Assembly: GCA_017394765.1 (NCBI GenBank)
Contig: JAFPXF010000071.1
Coordinates: 1 to 11,484, forward strand
Reading direction: 5' to 3'
Origin: Bacteroidales bacterium
GTDB lineage: Bacteria; Bacteroidota; Bacteroidia; Bacteroidales; WCHB1-69
Length of the DNA stretch: 11,484 nt
Shown here: positions 6,202-11,484 of the stretch, in pieces
How positions within the stretch are numbered: position 1 is the first letter of the stretch
Layout: every line of letters starts with the position of its first letter
Position numbers and translations under genes: made by a program
Notes under the pieces: model-generated
What the model was told of the DNA's origin: nothing
The model's input: the letters and a program-made list of their open reading frames with translations, nothing else
Database searches by the model: none

Positions 6202-6727
6202 ATCAGTCGAAAAGGTTGGAAAACTCCTTGCCTGGGGTGGGGGAGCGCTTGTCCTGGCGATCCTGCTTGCCGGTTGCCGCTTGTCAGTCTCTTTGACTGG
6301 CGGTACCGTTGACCCACGGGCCAAGACCGTGGCCATCACCACCTTCCAGAACAATGCCTCTTTGGTGAATCCTACTTTGAGCCAGTCGTTCACCACCGCC
6401 CTCAAGGACAAGATCCAGGGCCAGACACCGTTGACCATTGTCAGCACCAATGGTGACTATGAGCTGGAAGGCGAAATCACAGGCTATGACGTCTCGCCTG
6501 TGGCTATCCAAGGCAACGAGACCGCTGCCATGAACCGGCTCACCATCACCGTGCGCGTGCGATTCGTCAACAGTTTTGACGACTCCCAGAATTTCGAGCA
6601 ATCCTTCTCCCGCTATGCCGACTACTCCAGTACCCTGAACCTCAGTGCCGTTGAGACCAACCTTGTCTCTGAAATAAACGATGCTCTTACCGATGATATA
6701 TTCAACAAGGCATTTGTTAATTGGTGA
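6191..6727 (+). CDS. lptE: LptE-family LPS-assembly lipoprotein
   Basis: A 178-residue outer-membrane lipoprotein. The N-terminus is a basic segment, a hydrophobic stretch and the lipobox LLAGC, with Cys29 as the lipidated residue after signal peptidase II cleavage. The mature part begins with short strands (LSVSLTGGTVD), then AKTVAITTFQNNASLVNPTLSQSFTTALKDKI, the pattern of Bacteroidetes LptE-like proteins. LptE plugs and stabilises the LptD barrel that inserts lipopolysaccharide into the outer leaflet. The open frame continues upstream into the activator gene, but the ATG at 6191 is directly followed by the signal peptide and overlaps the activator stop by 11 nt, pointing to coupled translation. 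A 29-nt gap separates it from the TPR gene. Length fits the family. Confidence 0.88.
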   Translation: MVCRSVEKVGKLLAWGGGALVLAILLAGCRLSVSLTGGTVDPRAKTVAITTFQNNASLVNPTLSQSFTTALKDKIQGQTPLTIVSTNGDYELEGEITGYDVSPVAIQGNETAAMNRLTITVRVRFVNSFDDSQNFEQSFSRYADYSSTLNLSAVETNLVSEINDALTDDIFNKAFVNW

Positions 6728-6756
6728 TTTTTTAGTCATTTGATTCATAAATTGTT

Positions 6757-7386
6757 ATGATGGAAAAAGTTTTTTTGGACGACTTTGTCAAGGTGGAAGG
6801 GAAAGACAATCCCCTGCAGGTCTTGTCTGACTTGCAAAAGCGTTACCCGGCTTCCGCGTTGCTGAATATCTTTTATCTCAAGTTGCAGCCCAGCCGTGTG
6901 CAGGCAAAGCATCGCTCCCGCTTGTTGCTGACATTGCCCGACAGGAAGCTGTTTCATGATTTGACCGTGGAACTGTCGCAGCCGGTTCCCGCTCAACACA
7001 CGGTGTCGCGTCCGCCTCTCGTGTCCGTGCCTCGAACCGTGTCGGATGACGGCCTCCACCCTGTCTTTGTCAAAAATCCCTCCCAAGATCAAGAGAACCG
7101 GAAGGAACTTATTGAACAGCTGATTGAAAAATTTACCAAGAATGCGCCCAAAATCATCTATACACCTGAGACCCATGACGCCGAAGCAAACTACGGCGAA
7201 GAGAGCTTGGAAGAGGATCCGAATATTGTAAGTGAAACATTGGCAAATATTTACGCACAACAAGGATGTGTAGAAAAGGCTATCCAGATGTTCGAAATTT
7301 TGAGGTTGCATTTTCCAGAAAAAAATCGTTACTTTGCAGCCCAAATTGAAAAACTGCAAAATAGTTTAACCAAAGAGGAAAATTAA
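6757..7386 (+). CDS. TPR-containing protein of the lptE-secG cluster
   Basis: A 209-residue protein without signal peptide or membrane helix, so probably cytoplasmic. The N-terminal half (MMEKVFLDDFVKVEGKDNP...) is of unknown fold, and the middle is proline-rich and looks flexible. The C-terminus carries one recognisable tetratricopeptide unit at about 158-192, with the typical SETLANIYAQQGCVEKAIQMF signature. It is followed by FPEKNRYFAAQIEKL, which caps the repeat. A TPR protein in this position between lptE and secG is familiar from Bacteroidales genomes, but I know no established function. Two adjacent ATGs (6757, 6760) are possible starts and change the product by one residue. The gene ends 36 nt before secG, and composition becomes more A/T-rich toward its 3' end. 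Confidence 0.8.
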   Translation: MMEKVFLDDFVKVEGKDNPLQVLSDLQKRYPASALLNIFYLKLQPSRVQAKHRSRLLLTLPDRKLFHDLTVELSQPVPAQHTVSRPPLVSVPRTVSDDGLHPVFVKNPSQDQENRKELIEQLIEKFTKNAPKIIYTPETHDAEANYGEESLEEDPNIVSETLANIYAQQGCVEKAIQMFEILRLHFPEKNRYFAAQIEKLQNSLTKEEN

Positions 7387-7422
7387 CGAAAGAATAACCA
7401 ACAATTTAAATTTAAGAAACAA

Positions 7423-7719
7423 ATGTTCACATTTTGCGTCGTACTGATTATCTTGGCCTGCATCGTTTTGGCATTCGTGGTGTTGATTCAGAATTCCAAG
7501 GGCGGTGGCTTGGCCTCCAACTTTGCCTCTTCCAACCAAATCATGGGTGTTCGCAAGACCACTGACGTGCTTGAGAAGACCACCTGGGGCTTGGCAGCCT
7601 TCATCATGGTGCTCTGCTTCGTCTGCGCCTTCATGTCCAAGAACGAGGTCAACTCCCTCCGCTCCAACCCGGCTCAGACCGAACAGACCCAGTCCGCCGA
7701 TGCTGACGCTGAGGAATAG
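7423..7719 (+). CDS. secG: Preprotein translocase subunit SecG
   Basis: A 98-residue inner-membrane protein with the SecG layout. Transmembrane helix 1 (about residues 2-22) is followed by the conserved cytoplasmic loop QNSKGGGLASNF (23-34), and helix 2 lies at about 53-72. A polar, Glu/Gln/Asp/Ala-rich C-terminal tail follows. SecG is the accessory subunit of SecYEG and assists SecA-driven export. It is the last gene of the operon, followed 23 nt later by a hairpin and T-run. Its location with lptE fits an envelope-biogenesis transcription unit. Confidence 0.95.
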   Translation: MFTFCVVLIILACIVLAFVVLIQNSKGGGLASNFASSNQIMGVRKTTDVLEKTTWGLAAFIMVLCFVCAFMSKNEVNSLRSNPAQTEQTQSADADAEE

Positions 7720-7742
7720 TCTTATATAACCATCAACATTCA

Positions 7743-7778
7743 GACATGCAATACCTTTTTTGGCATTGTATGTCTTTT
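7743..7778 (+). terminator. Probable intrinsic terminator after secG
   Basis: GACATGCAATACC (7743-7755) pairs with GGCATTGTATGTC (7762-7774) around a six-T loop: 13 positions with one G-T wobble and one A-C mismatch. TTTT (7775-7778) follows on the + strand and a further TT after one G. It lies 23 nt after the secG stop and before tig, so it probably separates the two operons. The stem is A/T-rich and the T-run short, so read-through is plausible. Confidence 0.65.
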
Positions 7779-7803
7779 GTTATGAAATAAACATAGTAAT
7801 AAT

Positions 7804-9297
7804 ATGAATATTAAACACGAAAACGTACCCGGTCAAGTACAAGAGGTTGTATTTGAGATTAACAAGGAAGACTATGCAGCCAATGTAGAGGCCGCTCTTA
7901 AGAAACAAAGACATAACGTCACGGTTCCCGGTTTCCGTCCGGGCAACGCCCCCATGGGCATCATCAAGAAGATGTATGAGAAGTCCATTATAGCCAATGA
8001 GTTGGACAAGATGGTTGGCGAGAACATGGACAAATTCATCAAAGACAACGACATCAAGCTCATCTTCGAACCTCTGCCGGTGGACGGCAAGTCCAAGATG
8101 GACTTCGACAACCCTGACCAGTTTGTCTTCGCATACGAGTATGCTTTGGCTCCGGAGGTGGACATCGATTATGCGAAATTGCCCGCTGTGGTCGATTTCA
8201 AGATGGTTCCGGCTGCTGACGAGCGCAATAATTACATCAAACAGCTCCGCACCCGTCACGGCGAATACACTTCCCCCGAAGTCGTTTCCGATGACGACAG
8301 CGTTTCCGTCAAGTATGATGGCGAGAAGGAGGGATTTTTCTTCGTTCGTGATCTCACGGAAGAGGCTCAGAAGGAGATTGTCGGCAAAAAGCTGAACGAC
8401 ACCGTCCATTTTGCCCTGCGCACGGCCTTCGAAACCGTGACGAGTCTTTCTCGCTTCCTCAAAAAGACCGAGAAGGAACTCGAAGAGGGCAATGACTATG
8501 CATACGACTTGACCATCACCCATATCGGTCACATGCAGCTTGCCGAAATCAATGATGACTTCTTCAGGAAAGCCTTCCCTGACGGCACTGTCACCAATGA
8601 GGAACAACTCAACGCCGCAGCCGACAAGGTCATTATCGCCCAATACCAGCCCGAACTCGACCGTCAGTTCATGAACGATGCCATCGAGACCTTGCTCGAC
8701 CATGTAAACGTCGAGCTTCCCGACGAGTTCATGAAACGCTATATCCTGGCTGTTCAGAAGGATATGACGGAGGAGGATCTTGACAAGAAATTCAACGACT
8801 ACAAGCGTTCTTTCCAATGGCAGATCCTCGAGAGCCGTCTCGTGGAGGGTTCCGATGTCCAGGTGAAGGCCGACGACGTGAGAGGCTATTTCCGTCAGTA
8901 TTTCATTGACAACTATTTTGGCAACTTCCCGGCCGAGGAGGTCAAGGATCGTCTGGACGAGCTTGTCAACCAGGCCATGACCAACAAGGAGAATGTGAAG
9001 AGCGTTTATGATCTGCTCTATGACAAAAAGCTCACCGAACTGTTGCGTACCAAACTCACCATTGAGCACAAAGAGGGTGATTTCACCGCTTTTGTGGACA
9101 TGATTGCCGCTCGCCGTGCCCCGCAGGGTGAGGAGACAAAAGACGCGACAGAGGAGAAAGCCGGCGAGGATGCTCCCAAGAAGACCGCCAAGCGCAAACC
9201 TGCTGCCAAGAAGGAGACTGCCGAGGAGAAAAAAGAGGATAAGCCTGCCGCTCCCAAGAAACCCCGTGCCAAGAAAACCACCAATCCCGAAAAATAA
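7804..9297 (+). CDS. tig: Trigger factor, ribosome-associated chaperone
   Basis: A 497-residue trigger factor that binds nascent chains at the ribosome exit tunnel. The ribosome-docking signature GFRPGNAP sits at residues 43-50, the same position as in E. coli. The central FKBP-like region (about 150-240) has the strand pattern but lacks the usual glycine-rich substrate motif, so prolyl isomerase activity is doubtful. The helical C-terminal chaperone domain runs from about 245 to 435. A tail of 55 residues (443-497) follows, rich in Lys, Ala, Pro and Glu (16 Lys, 2 Arg, 13 acidic), which E. coli trigger factor lacks. The ATG at 7804 gives the correct distance to the docking signature. It starts 84 nt after secG, beyond the hairpin, and clpP follows 6 nt after its stop. 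I see no good TAnnTTTG box in the gap, only a weak TGTCTTTTG overlapping the hairpin's right arm. Confidence 0.93.
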   Translation: MNIKHENVPGQVQEVVFEINKEDYAANVEAALKKQRHNVTVPGFRPGNAPMGIIKKMYEKSIIANELDKMVGENMDKFIKDNDIKLIFEPLPVDGKSKMDFDNPDQFVFAYEYALAPEVDIDYAKLPAVVDFKMVPAADERNNYIKQLRTRHGEYTSPEVVSDDDSVSVKYDGEKEGFFFVRDLTEEAQKEIVGKKLNDTVHFALRTAFETVTSLSRFLKKTEKELEEGNDYAYDLTITHIGHMQLAEINDDFFRKAFPDGTVTNEEQLNAAADKVIIAQYQPELDRQFMNDAIETLLDHVNVELPDEFMKRYILAVQKDMTEEDLDKKFNDYKRSFQWQILESRLVEGSDVQVKADDVRGYFRQYFIDNYFGNFPAEEVKDRLDELVNQAMTNKENVKSVYDLLYDKKLTELLRTKLTIEHKEGDFTAFVDMIAARRAPQGEETKDATEEKAGEDAPKKTAKRKPAAKKETAEEKKEDKPAAPKKPRAKKTTNPEK

Positions 9298-9303
9298 ACC
9301 ATC

Positions 9304-9981
9304 ATGATGCTCAAAGACGAATTCCGCAACTACGCACTCAAACAGCATGGCATCAGCAGCCTGAAAATGGACCGCTACGCCTCCATGACCCGCAATTATA
9401 TCACTCCGTACATCATTGAGGAACGCCCGATGAATATCACTCAGCTCGATGTGTTCTCCCGCTTGATGAAGGATCGTATTATTTTCCTTGGCGTGCCCAT
9501 CGATGACGATGTGGCCAACATCATCCAAGCGCAGTTGCTTTTCCTTGAATCGCAAGACCCCGACCGCGACATCCAGATCTACCTGAACAGTCCTGGCGGC
9601 ATGGTCTATGCCGGTTTGGGCATCTATGATACCATGCAGTACCTGAAGCCGGATGTCTCCACCATCTGCACGGGAATGGCCGCTTCCATGGCAGCCGTGC
9701 TGCTTTGCGCCGGCGCAAAGGGCAAACGCTTCGCTTTGCCGCATTCCCGCGTCATGATTCACCAGCCCATGGGCGGTGCCCAAGGCCAAGCCTCTGACAT
9801 CGAAATCGAGGCTCAGGAGATTATGAAGATCAAGAAGGAACTTTATGAGATCATTGCCCATCACACAGGCAAGTCTTACGACCAGGTGTGGCAGGACAGC
9901 GACCGTGACCACTGGATGATCGCCTCCGAAGCCAAAGAGTACGGCATGATCGACCAAGTGCTCTCCAGAGAGAACAAGTAA
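9304..9981 (+). CDS. clpP: ATP-dependent Clp protease proteolytic subunit
   Basis: A 225-residue ClpP serine protease. The catalytic triad is Ser128 (in GMAASMAA), His153 (in RVMIHQP) and Asp202 (in DSDRDHW), with the same spacing as E. coli ClpP (25 and 49 residues). The oxyanion and strand region [12 protein letters not shown] lies at 93-104. Before the mature core are about 30 residues that are probably a propeptide or flexible N-terminus, since the family's axial-gate segment corresponds to about residues 35-45. ClpP forms the double-heptamer chamber degrading substrates fed by ClpX. ATGs at 9304 and 9307 are adjacent alternatives. It begins 6 nt after tig, and its TAA shares one base with the clpX ATG (TAATG), indicating tight coupling. 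Confidence 0.97.
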   Translation: MMLKDEFRNYALKQHGISSLKMDRYASMTRNYITPYIIEERPMNITQLDVFSRLMKDRIIFLGVPIDDDVANIIQAQLLFLESQDPDRDIQIYLNSPGGMVYAGLGIYDTMQYLKPDVSTICTGMAASMAAVLLCAGAKGKRFALPHSRVMIHQPMGGAQGQASDIEIEAQEIMKIKKELYEIIAHHTGKSYDQVWQDSDRDHWMIASEAKEYGMIDQVLSRENK

Positions 9982-11213
9982 TGGCCAAGAAATCCAAGTA
10001 TAATCGGATATGCTCCCTTTGCGGGATGCAGATCCCCGAAGATGAGTTCCTGCTCGCCGGCATCGAAGGTGCGGTGTGCGGGAATTGTCTTCATATCGCT
10101 CATGACATCCTCCGCGATTATGAGCAGCATGCTGCCCATGGCGGCAATGACTTCAAGGTGAAACTCATCAAACCTCGCGAGATCAAAGCCAAGCTCGATG
10201 ACTACGTCATCGGGCAGGACGAGGCCAAGAAGGTCATTGCAGTGGCCGTTTACAACCACTACAAGCGCATCATGCAGTCTGCTGACGACGATGAGGTCGA
10301 TATTGAGAAGTCGAACATCCTGATGATTGGCGAGACCGGCACGGGAAAGACGCTGTTGGCCCGCACTATTGCCAAGTTGCTTGACGTGCCATTCTGCATC
10401 GCCGATGCCACCGTTTTCACGGAGGCAGGCTATGTGGGCGAGGATGTGGAAAGCATTCTCAGCCGCTTGTTGCAGGCTGCCGACTACGATGTGGTCAAGG
10501 CCGAGCGCGGCATTGTCTTTATTGACGAGATTGACAAGATTGCGCGCAAGGGTGCTGACAATCCTTCCATTACACGCGATGTCTCGGGCGAAGGTGTGCA
10601 ACAGTCGTTGCTCAAGCTGTTGGAGGGTTCCATGGTGAATGTCCCCCCCCAAGGCGGACGCAAACACCCCGAGCAGCAGTTTATCCAAGTCAACACCAAG
10701 AACATTCTTTTTATCGCCAGCGGTGCCTTCAACAATCTGGAGCGCATCATTGGCGAACGCATGAATACCAATGCCATCGGCTACAACAAAAAGAACCGCG
10801 CCATCGACAAATCCAACATGTTGCAGTATGTCTCTGCGCAGGATATCAAGCAATTCGGCTTGATACCTGAACTGTGTGGGCGTTTCCCCGTTATCACGTC
10901 GCTCAACTCTCTTGATGCCACGGCGTTGAAACAGATCCTCACACAGCCCAAGAACGCGCTGGTGAAACAATATGTGAAGTTGTTCAAGATGGATGGCATC
11001 GAATTGTCCTTCTCGGAGGAGACTTTGGATTACATTGTGGCAAAGGCCATCGAGCTGAAATTGGGTGCACGCGGCCTGCGTGCCATTGTGGAAAAGATCA
11101 TGACCGACGCGATGTACGACTTCCCAAGTCTCAAGAAGCGTAAGATTGAGGTTACGGAGGCGTATGCGCGCGAGCATTTCGAGAAAAGTATTTTTTCCTT
11201 TTTGGATAAATAA
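9981..11213 (+). CDS. clpX: ATP-dependent Clp protease ATP-binding subunit ClpX
   Basis: A 410-residue AAA+ unfoldase that delivers substrates to ClpP. The N-terminal zinc-binding domain has Cys11, Cys14, Cys33 and Cys36. Walker A GETGTGKT is at 117-124, the pore loop GYVGED at 150-155 (substrate-gripping Tyr151), Walker B IVFIDE at 178-183, the RKH loop at 227-229, the arginine finger at Arg301, and sensor-2 GAR at 362-364. The ClpP-docking loop reads IGY (266-268) where E. coli has IGF, and the arginine finger context is CGRFPV rather than IGRLPV. Length is close to the E. coli protein (424). A run of eight C (10643-10650) encodes Val-Pro-Pro-Gln within the frame. It is the last gene of tig-clpP-clpX. 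A T-run follows at 11258-11265 without a convincing stem. Confidence 0.97.
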   Translation: MAKKSKYNRICSLCGMQIPEDEFLLAGIEGAVCGNCLHIAHDILRDYEQHAAHGGNDFKVKLIKPREIKAKLDDYVIGQDEAKKVIAVAVYNHYKRIMQSADDDEVDIEKSNILMIGETGTGKTLLARTIAKLLDVPFCIADATVFTEAGYVGEDVESILSRLLQAADYDVVKAERGIVFIDEIDKIARKGADNPSITRDVSGEGVQQSLLKLLEGSMVNVPPQGGRKHPEQQFIQVNTKNILFIASGAFNNLERIIGERMNTNAIGYNKKNRAIDKSNMLQYVSAQDIKQFGLIPELCGRFPVITSLNSLDATALKQILTQPKNALVKQYVKLFKMDGIELSFSEETLDYIVAKAIELKLGARGLRAIVEKIMTDAMYDFPSLKKRKIEVTEAYAREHFEKSIFSFLDK

Positions 11214-11277
11214 AAGGGAATTATATACTTGATGGCATAAATCAGGGCTCTGTATCCTTTTTTTTATTTGGGCGTGC

Positions 11278-11336
11278 CGGCGCGGCGGCGCGGAATCACA
11301 TTGCATTCGCATACGCCATAAAATGCCGCCGCGCCG
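11278..11336. repeat. GC-rich 12-bp inverted repeat downstream of clpX
   Basis: CGGCGCGGCGGC (11278-11289) is the exact complement of GCCGCCGCGCCG (11325-11336), enclosing a 35-nt A/T-richer loop that could hold a small TGC/GCA hairpin. No T-run follows (the next bases are TCGGGCTTTCC), so it is not a standard intrinsic terminator. Base composition differs sharply from clpX. It is probably part of a larger dispersed intergenic repeat continuing to the window end. Confidence 0.7.
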
Positions 11337-11342
11337 TCGGGC

Positions 11343-11460
11343 TTTCCGCTGCAATGATTTTGGCTTAGACACCACCACCATTCCGAGAGACGCGAAGCGT
11401 CAAGCGGAACCTCCGTCTCGCCAGGGAGCGCATTCCCGCCAAAATCATTTCCGCTGCAAT
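11343..11460. mobile_element. Possible MITE-like insertion flanked by a direct repeat
   Basis: TTTCCGCTGCAAT occurs at 11343-11355 and again at 11448-11460. Between and overlapping these are perfect 12-bp inverted termini, AATGATTTTGGC (11353-11364) and GCCAAAATCATT (11438-11449). The boundaries are ambiguous: either a 92-bp element (11356-11447) with a 13-bp target duplication, or a 97-bp element (11353-11449) with an 8-bp duplication of TCCGCTGC. The core can fold: TTCCG (11381-11385) with CGGAA (11405-11409) encloses GACGC/GCGTC (11389-11393 with 11397-11401) and a GAA loop. GGGAG (11424-11428) pairs with TTCCC (11433-11437), including one G-T pair. No coding capacity. Alternatively the whole may be one structured RNA or REP-like repeat without any transposition history. 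Confidence 0.45.
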
Positions 11461-11484
11461 CCCTCACGCAGGCTCGTCGAACAC

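Noticed and set aside
4999..6450. 483-codon minus-strand frame opposite the sigma-54 activator and lptE
   Set aside because: Shadow of two well-supported genes, with no recognisable domain.
7761..7782. Sigma-54 -24/-12 promoter upstream of tig (TTGGCA...)
   Set aside because: TTGGCA resembles a -24 element, but no GC lies ten bases after the GG, and the sequence is the right arm of the terminator-like hairpin.
7780..9957. Very long open frame (725 codons) on the minus strand opposite tig and clpP
   Set aside because: It is antisense to two unmistakable genes, has no family resemblance, and arises from codon bias that avoids the complement of stop codons. Treated as a shadow frame.
11221..11266. 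Intrinsic terminator for clpX at the eight-T run (11258-11265)
   Set aside because: The only stem I find before the T-run is four base pairs (TGAT/ATCA), too weak to call. Termination here remains possible.
9876..11381. 501-codon minus-strand frame opposite clpX
   Set aside because: Shadow of clpX, which carries all ClpX motifs on the + strand.

Overview
The window looks like chromosomal DNA from a member of the Bacteroidota, most likely order Bacteroidales. Four observations support this. Two back-to-back promoters carry the Bacteroidota -7 element TAnnTTTG (TACCTTTG on +, TATCTTTG on -). Start codons are preceded by A/T-rich sequence rather than clear Shine-Dalgarno motifs. One protein belongs to DUF4831, a family I know from Bacteroidetes. 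The gene order (sigma-54 type activator, lptE, small TPR protein, secG) is familiar from that group. I cannot name a genus.

Layout: positions 1-36 are probably the first 12 codons of a leftward gene cut by the window edge. Positions 37-656 hold no gene I can support, but contain hairpins and short tandem repeats, including a 7-bp CTGATCA microsatellite. Positions 657-4876 are five leftward genes, listed here in transcription order. They are a YugP-type membrane zinc peptidase, a secreted DUF4831 protein, a small membrane-anchored or secreted protein of unknown function, a YhcC-type radical SAM protein, and a diacylglycerol/sphingosine-kinase-like lipid kinase. Gaps are short (47, 6 and 22 nt, then a 4-nt ATGA overlap), so they may form one transcript starting near 4911. 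Positions 4987-7719 are a rightward operon: a sigma-54 type AAA+ activator without an N-terminal sensor domain, lptE (overlapping it by 11 nt), a TPR-containing protein, and secG. A hairpin with a short T-run follows secG. Positions 7804-11213 are the classic tig-clpP-clpX chaperone/protease operon. Positions 11266-11484 are non-coding, GC-rich and repeat-like.

Functionally, the two divergent units share a theme of envelope and protein quality control. They include LPS-assembly lipoprotein LptE, translocon subunit SecG, a membrane peptidase, two exported proteins of unknown function and a lipid kinase. The third unit handles nascent-chain folding (trigger factor) and ATP-dependent proteolysis (ClpXP). 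All large genes appear intact.

The coding content is mostly conserved housekeeping, and I see no phage, CRISPR or defence island. The most unusual signal is at the right end. There a roughly 92-97 bp segment with 12-bp inverted termini and an internally folded core is flanked by a direct repeat (8-13 bp). It appears to interrupt another GC-rich repeat, which is the architecture of a small non-autonomous (MITE-like) insertion. Other points worth checking are the lysine-rich, histone-like C-terminal tail of trigger factor, the IGY (not IGF) ClpP-docking loop of ClpX, and the microsatellite.
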